Shown here piece by piece: positions 55,082 to 64,000 of a stretch of DNA of 64,000 nt (within the stretch, counting starts at the first letter, position 1; every line of letters starts with the position of its first letter). A program made the position numbers and the translations under genes. A model generated the notes under the pieces. That model did not search any database, was not told the origin of the DNA, and was given only the letters and a program-made list of their open reading frames with translations. This DNA is from Methanothermobacter sp. (GTDB lineage: Archaea; Methanobacteriota; Methanobacteria; Methanobacteriales; Methanothermobacteraceae): NCBI RefSeq assembly GCF_030055435.1, contig NZ_JASFYG010000005.1:1-64000 (forward strand), written 5' to 3'.

Positions 55082-56434
55082 TTGAGCGTAGAGGTAATAG
55101 CGATCGGCGGATACGAGGAAGTAGGTAAGAACATGTCCGCCGTTAAGGTGGGGGATGATGTTGTAATATTTGACATGGGGATTCACCTTGACAGGGTTCA
55201 CATACATGAGGACACGGACATCGCAAGGATGCACAGCCTGGACCTCATAGAGAGGGGCGTCATACCCGATGATACACTCATGAAGGACGTTGATGGAAAG
55301 GTAAGGGCAATAGTGTTCACACACGGCCACCTGGACCATATAGGGGCGGTTGCAAAGCTGGCCCACAGGTACCAGGCCCCCATAATAGCAACACCCTACA
55401 CAATAGCACTCATAGAGAGGACAATAAAGGCAGAGCGGAAGTTCAATGTCCTCAACACACTCCAGGTCCTCAATGCAGGTGAGAAGTGCCAGATATCCCC
55501 GGGGATAACACTGGAGTTCATACAGTCAACCCACAGTATACCACAGTCGGTTATAGCAGCACTCCACACACCGGAGGGTATAATAGTCTATGCACTTGAC
55601 TTCAAATTCGACGATCACCAGAAGATATCACCACCACCGGACTACCACCGCCTCAGGGAACTTGGAAGGAAGGGCGTCCTTGCAATGATAGTTGAAACAA
55701 CCAGGGCCAACGAGAAGCAGGAGGTCAAGACACACTCAGAGAAGGTTGCAAGGATAGTCCTTGAGGATATAATGAAGAACCCCCTCGAGGAGAAAAACGG
55801 GATGATAGTGACAACCTTCTCCTCCCACATGGAGCGTATACAGGCCATAAGTGACATAGCATCAGAGAGCGACAGGAAGATGCTCCTCCTTGGAAGGTCA
55901 ATGGAGAGATACTGTGGACTCGCAGAGGCCATGGGCATACTCAAACTCCCGGAGAATGCAAGCATATACGGGAGCCCCAAGGCTGTTAACAGGGCCCTTG
56001 CACGTGCAGAGGCAAAGCGTGAGGATTACCTCCTCATCACAACGGGTCACCAGGGGGAACCCGATGCCCTGCTACCAAGGATAGCCAATGCAAAGACCCA
56101 GTTCAGGATAAGGAGGGGTGACAATGTGGTGATATCAGCCCCTGTCATACCAAACCCCATGAACGTTGCAAACAGGAACCTAATGGAGCGTCGTCTGGCA
56201 TCAAGTGGTGCAAGGATCTATACAAATGCACACGTCTCAGGGCATGCAGGTAGGGAGGACCACAGGGACTTCATAAGGATGCTCAACCCCATGCACATAA
56301 TACCAGCCCACGGCGACCTCAGCATGCTCTCGGCCTACGCCGAAATAGCAGAGGAGGAGGGCTACAAGCTGGGTAACGACATACACATCTTGAGGAATGG
56401 ACAGGCACAGGTATTTAATGGAGGTATCCTATGA
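55082..56434 (+). CDS. rnj: Ribonuclease J, archaeal type
   Basis: A 450-residue MBL/beta-CASP RNase of the archaeal RNase J group (5' to 3' exonuclease). [14 protein letters not shown] near 80-93 holds the metal HxHx[12 protein letters not shown] the next His, and DFKFDDH the Asp. The beta-CASP part has [23 protein letters not shown] and [20 protein letters not shown] and [10 protein letters not shown] supply the last His ligands. It starts with TTG after GGAGGTAAT. Its stop overlaps idsA as ATGA. Confidence 0.95.
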   Translation: MSVEVIAIGGYEEVGKNMSAVKVGDDVVIFDMGIHLDRVHIHEDTDIARMHSLDLIERGVIPDDTLMKDVDGKVRAIVFTHGHLDHIGAVAKLAHRYQAPIIATPYTIALIERTIKAERKFNVLNTLQVLNAGEKCQISPGITLEFIQSTHSIPQSVIAALHTPEGIIVYALDFKFDDHQKISPPPDYHRLRELGRKGVLAMIVETTRANEKQEVKTHSEKVARIVLEDIMKNPLEEKNGMIVTTFSSHMERIQAISDIASESDRKMLLLGRSMERYCGLAEAMGILKLPENASIYGSPKAVNRALARAEAKREDYLLITTGHQGEPDALLPRIANAKTQFRIRRGDNVVISAPVIPNPMNVANRNLMERRLASSGARIYTNAHVSGHAGREDHRDFIRMLNPMHIIPAHGDLSMLSAYAEIAEEEGYKLGNDIHILRNGQAQVFNGGIL

Positions 56435-57408
56435 CGGAAGTATTAGATATTCTCAGAAAGTACTCTGAAGTGGCCGATAAGAAGATAATGGAGTGCATCA
56501 GCGACATAACACCTGATACGCTCCTTAAGGCATCAGAACACCTCATAACGGCCGGTGGTAAGAAGATAAGACCTTCACTGGCACTCCTGAGCTGCGAGGC
56601 CGTAGGCGGAGACCCTGGGGACGCTGCAGGAGTGGCTGCGGCCATAGAACTGATACACACATTCTCACTAATCCACGACGATATAATGGATGATGATGAG
56701 ATGAGGCGGGGTGAACCATCAGTCCATGTCATCTGGGGTGAACCCATGGCCATACTTGCTGGGGACGTCCTCTTCTCCAAGGCCTTCGAGGCTGTCATCA
56801 GGAACGGGGACTCAGAAAGGGTGAAGGATGCCCTTGCAGTGGTGGTTGACTCATGCGTTAAGATATGTGAGGGCCAAGCCCTTGACATGGGCTTTGAGGA
56901 GAGGCTGGACGTCACAGAGGATGAGTACATGGAGATGATCTACAAGAAGACCGCAGCCCTCATAGCAGCAGCGACAAAGGCGGGTGCCATAATGGGCGGC
57001 GCATCAGAGAGAGAGGTTGAGGCCCTGGAGGACTATGGCAAATTCATCGGCCTTGCATTCCAGATACACGACGACTACCTGGATGTGGTGAGCGATGAAG
57101 AATCCCTGGGCAAACCTGTGGGCAGTGACATAGCAGAGGGCAAGATGACCCTCATGGTTGTAAAGGCCCTTGAGGAGGCATCAGAGGAGGACAGGGAGAG
57201 GCTCATATCGATACTTGGATCAGGTGATGAGGGCCGTGCCGCTGAGGCCATAGAGATCTTTGAACGCTACGGTGCAGCCCACTATGCCCATGAAGTGGCC
57301 CTTGACTATGTGAAGATGGCCAAGGAGCGCCTTGAGATACTTGAAGAATCAGATGCAAAGGACGCACTCATGATGATAGCTGACTTTGTACTTGAAAGGG
57401 AACACTAG
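56431..57408 (+). CDS. idsA: Geranylgeranyl/farnesyl diphosphate synthase
   Basis: A 325-residue trans-isoprenyl diphosphate synthase that builds the C15-C20 chains of archaeal lipids. The first Asp-rich motif is [13 protein letters not shown] near 86-98, and the second is [14 protein letters not shown] near 211-224. [16 protein letters not shown] near 42-57 matches the family. It overlaps RNase J by four bases. It completes the lipid pathway begun with mevalonate kinase. Confidence 0.96.
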   Translation: MTEVLDILRKYSEVADKKIMECISDITPDTLLKASEHLITAGGKKIRPSLALLSCEAVGGDPGDAAGVAAAIELIHTFSLIHDDIMDDDEMRRGEPSVHVIWGEPMAILAGDVLFSKAFEAVIRNGDSERVKDALAVVVDSCVKICEGQALDMGFEERLDVTEDEYMEMIYKKTAALIAAATKAGAIMGGASEREVEALEDYGKFIGLAFQIHDDYLDVVSDEESLGKPVGSDIAEGKMTLMVVKALEEASEEDRERLISILGSGDEGRAAEAIEIFERYGAAHYAHEVALDYVKMAKERLEILEESDAKDALMMIADFVLEREH

Positions 57409-59070
57409 GTGATGATGGTGGAGGACCTCGTCTACCGCTACGCACTCATGAATGCTGTTAAGCATAAGGGAAAGGCAAATCCGGGCGCCGTCATGGGGGC
57501 CGTTATGAGCAATGAACCTGAACTCAGAAGGAGGGTCCCTGAGGTTAAGGAGGCTGTTCAGGCCGCTGTTGAGAAGGTTAACAGTTTAACACCTGAGGAA
57601 CAGCAGAGGGAAATGGAGAGGCTAGGCCTGGAGATCAAGGAGAGGAAGCAGAAGAAGAGACAGGGACTCAGGGACCTCCCTGATGTTAAGGGTGAAGTTG
57701 TACTGAGGTTCGCCCCCAACCCCAGCGGACCACTCCACATAGGCCATGCAAGGGCAGCCATCCTCAACCACGAATACGCCAGGAGGTATGATGGGAGGCT
57801 AATACTCAGAATCGAGGACACCGACCCCCGAAGGGTTGACCTGGAGGCCTATGATATGATCCCCTCTGACCTGGAGTGGCTTGGTGTTGAATGGGATGAG
57901 ACCGTCATCCAGAGCGACCGAATGGAGATCTACTATGAGTACACAGAGAGGCTCATAGAGCGGGGAGGGGCATACGTATGCACATGCACCCCCGAGGAAT
58001 TCAGAAAACTCAAAAAGGATGGGGAGGCCTGTCACTGTCGTGACTTGGGGGTCAGGGAGAATCTGCAGCGCTGGAGGGAGATGTTTGAGATGCCAGAGGG
58101 TTCAGCGGTTGTGAGGGTTAAGACCGACCTCCAGCACCCCAACCCGGCCATAAGGGACTGGGTTTCAATGAGGATAGTGGAGGCCGAACACCCCCGCACA
58201 GGCACCCGCTACAGGGTGTACCCCATGATGAACTTCTCGGTTGCAGTGGACGACCACCTCCTCGGGGTGACCCATGTCCTCAGGGGCAAGGACCACCTTG
58301 CAAACAGTGAAAAACAGGAGTACCTCTACAGGCACATGGGCTGGGAGCCCCCTGTATTCATACACTACGGACGCCTTAAGATGGATGATGTTGCACTGAG
58401 CACATCCGGGGCAAGAGAGGGAATAGCCGAGGGCAAATACTCTGGCTGGGATGACCCCCGACTTGGAACCATCAGGGCCATCGCAAGGAGGGGTATAAGG
58501 CCTGAGGCAATAAGGAAACTCATGATTGAGATCGGTGTCAAGATAGCGGACTCCACCATGAGCTGGAAGAAGATCTACGGCCTCAACAGGAACATACTTG
58601 AGGAAGAAGCCAGGAGGTACTTCTTCGCGGCGCACCCTGTTAAGTTTGAAATAAAGGGCCTGCCAGGACCTATCAGGGTTGAAAGACCTCTGCACCCTGA
58701 TAAACCAGAACTGGGTAACCGCATCCTCGAGCTGAATGGGGACGTGTACATCCCCCGGGGGGACCTCAGGGAGGGTCCTCTCAGGTTAATAGATGCTGTT
58801 AACGTGATCTACTCTGATGGTGAACTCAGATACCACAGTGAGGGCATCGAGGAGGCAAGGAAGCTGCAGGCAGCGATGATACACTGGGTTCCAGCTGAAT
58901 CAGCCCTCAAAGCAGTGGTTGTGATGCCTGACGCCTCAGAGATTGAGGGTGTCATTGAGGGAGATGCCTCAGAACTTGAGGTTGATGATGTGGTACAGCT
59001 TGAAAGATTCGGCTTTGCAAGGGTTGATTCATCAGGGGAGAGGCTGGTATTCTATTATGCCCATAAATGA
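57409..59070 (+). CDS. gltX: Glutamyl-tRNA synthetase, archaeal type
   Basis: A synthetase of up to 553 residues that charges tRNA-Glu, and in archaea also tRNA-Gln for later amidation. The class I HIGH motif is HIGHARAAILNHEYA near 110-124, LRIEDTDPRR near 137-146 binds glutamate, and MDDVALSTSG near 328-337 takes the place of KMSKS. The C-terminal half is the beta-barrel anticodon domain of the GlnRS/archaeal GluRS type. The start is ambiguous among GTG 57409 and two following ATG codons, which overlap AGGTGAT. Confidence 0.96.
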   Translation: MMMVEDLVYRYALMNAVKHKGKANPGAVMGAVMSNEPELRRRVPEVKEAVQAAVEKVNSLTPEEQQREMERLGLEIKERKQKKRQGLRDLPDVKGEVVLRFAPNPSGPLHIGHARAAILNHEYARRYDGRLILRIEDTDPRRVDLEAYDMIPSDLEWLGVEWDETVIQSDRMEIYYEYTERLIERGGAYVCTCTPEEFRKLKKDGEACHCRDLGVRENLQRWREMFEMPEGSAVVRVKTDLQHPNPAIRDWVSMRIVEAEHPRTGTRYRVYPMMNFSVAVDDHLLGVTHVLRGKDHLANSEKQEYLYRHMGWEPPVFIHYGRLKMDDVALSTSGAREGIAEGKYSGWDDPRLGTIRAIARRGIRPEAIRKLMIEIGVKIADSTMSWKKIYGLNRNILEEEARRYFFAAHPVKFEIKGLPGPIRVERPLHPDKPELGNRILELNGDVYIPRGDLREGPLRLIDAVNVIYSDGELRYHSEGIEEARKLQAAMIHWVPAESALKAVVVMPDASEIEGVIEGDASELEVDDVVQLERFGFARVDSSGERLVFYYAHK

Positions 59071-59103
59071 ATTGGAACCTCAAACCCTCTTTTTCTTGAA
59101 GGC

Positions 59104-59192
59104 CTTTCAGTGAACAGATTAAACAGGTAGAAGTCGAAGACACATGCTTGTCTTTGAGCGAGATCGTCTTTCAGTCAGATTAAACAGGTAGA
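59104..59192. repeat. CRISPR-like repeat pair with one 36-base intervening segment
   Basis: CTTTCAGT followed by CAGATTAAACAGGTAGA occurs at 59104-59131 (with GAA inserted between the two parts) and at 59168-59192. The 17-base core at 59115-59131 is repeated exactly at 59176-59192. The intervening 36 bases (59132-59167) look unique. On the - strand the unit ends ACTGAAAG, like many archaeal CRISPR repeats. No cas genes lie nearby and only two units exist, so it is a possible orphan remnant. Confidence 0.4.
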
Positions 59193-59279
59193 CTCTACTG
59201 GGAGCACACATAAATAATTATATGGCGAAAGGATCTGAAACTGTCAGTAGATCTTCGGTTCACACTTCGTTCTGGGGGT

Positions 59280-59559
59280 ATGATGAACAGACTTGAACTT
59301 GCCAGGAAGTTTTCGGAGTCACTGAATTATCCTGAAATAGAAAAAATAATCCTTTTTGGTCCGTTGCCAGGGGGATGATAGAGAGGGCTCTGAGAGACAT
59401 AATCATAATCTCCACAAAAACTGAAAAAGGCATAAGGAAGCGGGCGATATACTCCTCAGCACAGGTGTCCATATCTCAGTTAAGGTCATTTTCCCTGAGG
59501 AATACAGGCTTCTGGGTGACACCCATTTCATCTCCAGAATAAGGAAAGATGGTGCGTAA
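59280..59559 (+). pseudogene. Decayed MNT-type nucleotidyltransferase (antitoxin of a HEPN pair)
   Basis: The frame begins MNRLELARKFSESLNYPEIEKIILFG, the N-terminus of a minimal nucleotidyltransferase, then loses the GSxxRG/DxD active-site region through a frame slip and stops soon after. Downstream, other frames recover IIIISTKTEKGIRKRA and then HISVKVIFPEEYRLLGDTHF ending IRKDGA before a stop at 59557-59559. At least two frameshifts are needed to join them. It abuts the decayed HEPN gene, the standard MNT-HEPN order. Confidence 0.75.
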
Positions 59560-59922
59560 TTGGCTGATGAGGAAATTTTAATGGAAAAGGCAGTCAGGAA
59601 ACTTGAGGCTGCCAGAACACGGTGCCAAAATGGATTCTATGGAGATGCTGTAAGCAGAGCATACTAGGAAATGTTCTTTGCAGCAAGAGCGCTGCTATCA
59701 CGGAGGAACATTTACCCGAAGACTCACACGGGATTGATTTCACAGTTTGGACTCAAATTCGTAAAAGGGGGGATTCCAGAAGGAGATATTTGACATGCTT
59801 CTGAGGCATATGAATATAGGGAAGTGGCTGATTATGGTATTCTTTCAGAATAGATCAGAGAGGCAATTATTATAAGCAAGGGAGCATGGAAGTTCGTTGA
59901 GGAATGTAAATCATTTAAATAA
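59560..59922 (+). pseudogene. Decayed HEPN-domain protein (toxin partner)
   Basis: One continuous frame of 121 codons from a TTG reads as a HEPN protein: EKAVRKLEAARTRCQNGFYGDAVSRAY, a stop, FFAARALLSRRNIYPKTHTG, a stop, EAYEYREVADYG, a stop, then KFVEECKSFK (long pieces abbreviated). Three in-frame nonsense codons lie at 59665 (TAG), 59791 (TGA) and 59851 (TAG). The TAG at 59665 falls where family members have a second Tyr (AYYAMFF). The RxxxxH motif that makes HEPN RNases active is not evident. No frameshifts are seen, so decay is young. Confidence 0.82.
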
Positions 59923-60097
59923 ATATATGCATCCTATTGATGGCATCCAGTATCTTTAATGAGGACTGCAACTGTTTTTATTACCCATCCAGACTGCAGC
60001 TGTTTATACAGCAATTTTTATTAACTCCCGTATACTACATGATAATATCATTCTTCTTCAGGGACCTACCTGAAATTAGTTTCTGAGAGGTTAAATC

Positions 60098-61330
60098 ATG
60101 GTGACGATAAACGAAAACTACCTGCTACTTAAAAGCAGTTACATATTCTCTGAGATAAACAGGAGAGTGGAAGACTTCCAGAGGAAAAACCCCGACGCCG
60201 ATGTGATAAGGATGGGTATAGGGGATGTTACAAGGCCCCTCCCATCCGCGGTGGTGGAGGCCTTCCACAGGGCCGTTGATGAGATGGCACAGAAGGAAAC
60301 CTTCAGGGGATATGGGCCCGAACAGGGCTACCCATTCCTCAGGGAGGCCATAGCAGAAAACGACTACGCCTCAAGGGGTGTTGATGTTTCACCCGAGGAG
60401 ATCTTCATAAGTGACGGTGCAAAGTGTGACACAGGAAACATCCAGGAGATCTTTGGACAGGACAATGTGGTCGCTGTAACAGACCCTGTCTACCCGGTAT
60501 ACGTTGAGAGCAACGTGATGGCGGGAAGGGCCGGCCCCGCAGATGAGACTGGAAGGTACAGGGGTCTGGTGTACATTCCATGCACAGAGGAGAACGGATT
60601 CATACCATCCCTCCCTGAAGAGAACGTTGACCTCATATACCTCTGCTACCCCAACAACCCCACAGGAACAGCACTCACAGAGAAGCAACTCGCAGAGTGG
60701 GTTGACTATGCCAGGGACAGTGGCAGTATAATACTCTTCGATGCAGCGTACGAGGCCTACATACAGGAGGATGGAATACCCCACAGCATCTATGAGGTGG
60801 AGGGTGCAAGGGAGGTTGCAGTTGAGTTCAGGAGCTTCTCAAAGAACGCCGGTTTCACAGGTACAAGGTGCGCCTTCACTGTGGTACCCGAGGAACTGGA
60901 GGTACCCGACAGTCAGGGAAGGATGCACTCCCTGAAGGAGCTCTGGAACAGGCGCCAGACAACAAAATTCAACGGGGTCTCCTACCCTGTGCAGAGGGCC
61001 GCGGAGGCCGTTTACACACCTGATGGCCAAAGGGAAATAAGGGAGTCCATAGACTACTACATGGAGAATGCACGGATAATAAGGGAGAGCCTTGAAAGTG
61101 CCGGTCTGAGGTACTATGGTGGTGTTAACGCACCATACATCTGGATAAAGACACCTGATGGCATGGATTCATGGCAGTTCTTTGACATGCTACTCAACGA
61201 GGCAGAGGTTGTGGGAACACCAGGTTCTGGCTTTGGACCGAGCGGTGAGGGATACTTCCGATTGACAGCATTCAACTCCCTTAAAAACACCGTGAGGGCA
61301 ATGGAGAGGATATCTGAACTCAGCTTCTAG
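60098..61330 (+). CDS. dapL: LL-diaminopimelate aminotransferase
   Basis: A 410-residue PLP enzyme that converts tetrahydrodipicolinate and glutamate directly to LL-diaminopimelate in lysine synthesis. The N-terminus [20 protein letters not shown] (in part) and [11 protein letters not shown] near 41-51 are DapL signatures, [10 protein letters not shown] near 108-117 binds phosphate, CYPNNPTG holds the aminotransferase motif, and the Schiff-base Lys is in [27 protein letters not shown] precedes the ATG. It stands alone between degenerate regions. Confidence 0.96.
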   Translation: MVTINENYLLLKSSYIFSEINRRVEDFQRKNPDADVIRMGIGDVTRPLPSAVVEAFHRAVDEMAQKETFRGYGPEQGYPFLREAIAENDYASRGVDVSPEEIFISDGAKCDTGNIQEIFGQDNVVAVTDPVYPVYVESNVMAGRAGPADETGRYRGLVYIPCTEENGFIPSLPEENVDLIYLCYPNNPTGTALTEKQLAEWVDYARDSGSIILFDAAYEAYIQEDGIPHSIYEVEGAREVAVEFRSFSKNAGFTGTRCAFTVVPEELEVPDSQGRMHSLKELWNRRQTTKFNGVSYPVQRAAEAVYTPDGQREIRESIDYYMENARIIRESLESAGLRYYGGVNAPYIWIKTPDGMDSWQFFDMLLNEAEVVGTPGSGFGPSGEGYFRLTAFNSLKNTVRAMERISELSF

Positions 61331-61373
61331 GTTAGCTCTGAAAATGTAAATTTTGATTATTTACTTTTGTTGG

Positions 61374-61406
61374 TTCAGGTCTCTGGAGGCCTGAAATTAC
61401 TTTTTT
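61374..61406 (+). terminator. Probable terminator after dapL
   Basis: TTCAGG at 61374-61379 pairs with CCTGAA at 61390-61395 around a ten-base loop, and a six-T run follows at 61401-61406. It lies about 45 bases after the dapL stop. Archaea mainly use T-runs for termination, so the run itself may be the active part. Confidence 0.55.
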
Positions 61407-61497
61407 GATCATGCAACCGAGTGCAGGTCAGGTAATTATCATATTCTTGATGAGGATGTGTAGGGCTAATCTTCCAAAAAAAATAAGAGTTGAGTTT

Positions 61498-62078
61498 TTA
61501 ATTCATGGCAAGGTTTATGGCCATGTAGGCTACGCTGGTCCCCATATTGAGGTTCCTCTGGACTATCGAGCTGCTTTTGGTTTTCGTCCACCGTGACCAG
61601 TCGCTCCTTCCATTGAGGTAACCCCTCTGCATGAGGCTGTAGAGGTCCCCTGAAACGTAACTTATTCTGGGTGCAAGGTAGGTGGCCTGTTTTTCGTAGC
61701 TGTTGTGGAGTGTAGATGACTCTCCACTTACACAGTGAGGTGCTGAAAAAGTGTCTATGATATAGTGGCTTGCAACACCTAGCAGTAGCTGGCATACCTG
61801 TAATTATTGCTTCTGTAGGCGCTTCTACCCCTGTCAAGCCATTTTTTAGCCTCTGCAAAGCTTCTGGGGAAGCTGTGCCTTACAGTGTCATGGAACTTTT
61901 CGTCAGGGTCGTTGGATCCGTTGATCATGGCTTTGATGTTGATCTTTGATCTCTTGTAGGATGGGAGTTTCTCATAGATGGCCTCGGCGGCGTCATAGTG
62001 GGTGACGGTCTTCCATGCATAGGAGCAGGGCATCAGGATGAGGACGAGAACGAGAATTAATGACACACCCCTCTTCAT
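61498..62078 (-). pseudogene. Secreted zinc-dependent phospholipase C-like protein, frameshifted
   Basis: The gene starts at 62078, with GGAGG upstream, and encodes a signal peptide (MKRGVSLILVLVLILMPCSYA, in part) followed by KTVTHYDAAEAIYEKLP and HDTVRHSFPRSFAEAKKWL, then stops at 61779. In the next frame the sequence continues LLGVASHYIIDTFSAPHC and on to a stop at 61498. A single missing base near 61778-61782 explains it. The His-rich pattern and the SHYIID-F-APH motif resemble archaeal zinc-dependent phospholipase C-like proteins. It may be a true frameshift or a sequencing slip. Confidence 0.65.
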
Positions 62079-62170
62079 TTTAAAACCTCCATGATAATAG
62101 GGGGGATTTACATGTATAAATTTTTTCTTAACAGGGTTATGATGATATAAAAAATAGAAAAATAGAGCGT

Positions 62171-64000
62171 TTATTTTCCTGCTCCGCCCCTGAGGAATCC
62201 GAAGGCCACGAGGCCAGCAGCCACAAGGACACCCACGATACCATAGACGTACCATGAGGAGTCAGCGCCGCCAGAAGTGGATGTTGCATTTGTAACCTCA
62301 TAGGCCCTCTTACCCTCCACTGGAGAATTCTCTGAAACCTCAGATGCTGCACTCACATCAGCCGGTGAAGCACTGTAATCAGCACCTGGTGTGTAACCTG
62401 CATGGCCTGCATTGCCATGGGAACCTGAGGGTAAACCACCGGTCGAACCACCCGTGGAGCCCCCGGTCGAACCACCAGGTATACCACCCTGGTTTCCGTT
62501 CTGACTTCCACCATTGTTCACCGGGATGAGGTCCTCAAGCGTCCTGTTTGCTGGGATGCTGAATATGTACTGGAGCGCATTCATGGACCCTGTGCCCCCT
62601 GAGAGGAGTATGTTGAGCTCTTCTCTGTTTATAAAGCGCTCAGCTGCTGTATTGACCGTCGGCAGGGATAGCAGGTTGGGTGATGAGTAGTCGTGCTTGT
62701 ATAGCCTGATGTATTCCTCGTACATGTTGGATCCGGCTGCGAAGCGTGGGCCCTGCCAGGTGATGATCGCAACCCTTCCTGTGTTGGTCTTCTCATTCCA
62801 TATCACTATGTAGCCTACCATTCCGTTCATTCCGCCCTCTGTCTCGAGCCTTGTCTCCTCGGTTGTCAGCCTCTGGTTATGGTAGGTTCCTGTCCAGCTG
62901 AAACTCCCAGGAGCATGAAGAGGATGTCATCCTTACAGTTGTCCAGCGTTGTGACGTAGATGTACTTCTCGTTCTCACCCTTGGGGTAATTCTGGGATAT
63001 GTAGTCTGCTATTAGGTAACCGGGTGAGCTTCCACCACAGACATGGTTGTTGAAGAGTCAGCCCATGAGGACGTCGAATGGCGGATCATATGGTAGCACA
63101 TCCTCTATTATGTAATTTGCTGAACTCTGAACAGTGAATGTCCCTGTTGTGAGGTTGTAGTACATTGACTTGATTATCTTCTGGGTCCCGTTGATGAGGC
63201 AGAAGTCGAACTTCAGCTGACCCCATAGCGGCGCATGGACAGGCAGGAGTGTCTTCCTGCTTAACCTTGATCCCAGCACATCGAATATTCCATCCCGGAC
63301 CGCCCCTGTGTCCTGGCCGTTGATCCTCATGTAACCCGCGGATGTCAGCACGAAAAGGTGATAGTCATCCTTTTCAAGGTTTATACCCATTGCCCTGAAG
63401 AGCTCCACGGCCTTTTCGGCTGCAAGGCGGCCTATGTTCTTGAGGTCACTGTAGGTGAGGTTTCCTGTGCTGTATGTTCTGTTTGCTGGTGTTGCATTCA
63501 CAAGGTTTGTCTGGTTCAGTATGTAGTTTAGGTCGAGTCCGGCTGCACTGATGGTTGTGTTACCCTTGGTGGGTTCATATCCCATGATATAGTTGACCTG
63601 GTCCTGTGTGAGGTTGTCGAATGCGTAGAGGATCTTAACAAGTGATTCGGGACTTGTTGTGAGTTTTTTAACCGCCCATGCATTGAACTTGAGTTCAGAG
63701 ACCGCTGTGGCCCCTGTTTCCTGTTTATATTTGTTTATCAGTTCCTGCTGACTGTAGGCCATTATTATGAGGGTTCCTGTCTTTGTCTTTGAGTTCCACC
63801 TGATGAATCCACCAATATTGGTGTCGGCCGTTGTGTTGAAACCAACGTAGGCCCTCTTACCTGGTGTTGCGTCCATGGCGTATATGAAGACGTCATCGTC
63901 TGATCCACCGGGCACACCAACAACCTGGTAACTGACACCCTCCAGTGGAAGTCCGAATTCATTGGTTGCAGGGTAGTATTTTAGGAGTGTCTCTATCATT
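62171..64000 (-). pseudogene. Large surface protein C-terminal region, interrupted (continues past window end)
   Basis: The reading begins beyond 64000 and runs through a repetitive extracytoplasmic protein to a TGA at 63058-63060. The same frame continues after it (LFNNHVCGGSSPGYLIADYI), then shifts near 62910-62920 into FSWTGTYHNQRL and on to 62171. Internal modules repeat: YVGFNTTADTNIGGFIRWNSKTKTG resembles MVGYIVIWNEKTNTGRVAII, both with glycan-type sequons around. A Gly/Ser/Thr-rich linker (GGSTGGSTGG) precedes a C-terminal membrane helix. One stop and one frameshift make it a pseudogene, or two sequence errors. Confidence 0.7.

Noticed and set aside
59560-59922. HEPN frame stops read as pyrrolysine (TAG) or selenocysteine (TGA)
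   Set aside because: Methanothermobacter is not known to have either coding system. The stops mix TAG and TGA, and the adjacent MNT gene is also frameshifted, so decay is the simpler explanation.
61430-61480. C/D-box small RNA near TTGATGAGGATG
   Set aside because: A C-box-like TTGATGA is present but no matching D box or terminal stem was found.

Overview
The window is chromosomal DNA of a thermophilic hydrogenotrophic methanogen, almost certainly Methanothermobacter (thermautotrophicus or a close relative). This rests on recognised gene content and order, not a database search. The supporting features are an archaeal S10/spc/alpha ribosomal supercluster headed by a SPOUT methyltransferase, archaeal RNA polymerase subunits D, N and K, an archaeal mevalonate cluster, class III (EppA-type) signal-peptide pilins, tandem AglB/STT3 genes, separate PycA and BirA genes, DapL, frequent TTG/GTG starts and strong GGAGGTGAT Shine-Dalgarno sites.

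Layout. Bases 1-468 hold the 3' end of a 23S rRNA and a 5S rRNA, followed by a decayed DUF6790 membrane-protein gene. From 1.06 to 27.5 kb lie mixed housekeeping genes on both strands: an operon of radical SAM enzyme, aminotransferase and CDF transporter; phosphopantetheine adenylyltransferase and inosine/xanthosine triphosphatase; two oligosaccharyltransferases; a cluster of very short class III pilins containing a perfect 247-bp duplication; an Era-like GTPase/DUF2073/Zn-ribbon trio; RqcH/NFACT; DUF2070; a fumarase-beta-type subunit; an NYN RNase-like protein, an MJ0158-type PLP enzyme and RtcA; and biotin ligase with pyruvate carboxylase subunit A.

From 27.85 to 51.3 kb runs the ribosomal supercluster on the + strand. 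It covers L3-L4-L23-L2-S19-L22-S3-L29-aIF1-Rnp1-S17-L14-L24-S4e-L5-S14-S8-L6-L32e-L19e-L18-S5-L30-L15-SecY-Adk-DUF106-L34e-Cmk-L14e-Cbf5, then tRNA-Ser, then S13-S4-S11-RpoD-L18e-L13-S9-RpoN, an intron-containing tRNA, RpoK, enolase and S2. It couples ribosome assembly, RNA polymerase assembly, protein export, nucleotide kinases and RNA modification. S14, RpoN and RpoK are too short for a coarse ORF scan and were read by hand.

From 51.3 to 59.07 kb the strand continues with a MEMO-family protein, mevalonate kinase, isopentenyl phosphate kinase, type 2 IPP isomerase, RNase J, isoprenyl diphosphate synthase and glutamyl-tRNA synthetase. Except for the RNase and the synthetase, this is the archaeal membrane-lipid precursor route. 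From 59.07 kb the DNA becomes degenerate: a CRISPR-like repeat pair, a decayed MNT/HEPN toxin-antitoxin pair, intact dapL, and two secreted or surface genes on the - strand interrupted by frameshifts or a stop.

The observations most worth following are the pilin-cassette duplication, the EWSYG variant of the WWDYG motif in both STT3 proteins, the multi-hairpin leader between L32e and L19e, the intron-bearing tRNA that abuts the rpoN stop codon, the MNT/HEPN remnant, the CTG start of rtcA, and several structured intergenic segments. I did not find a convincing wholly new multi-gene system.
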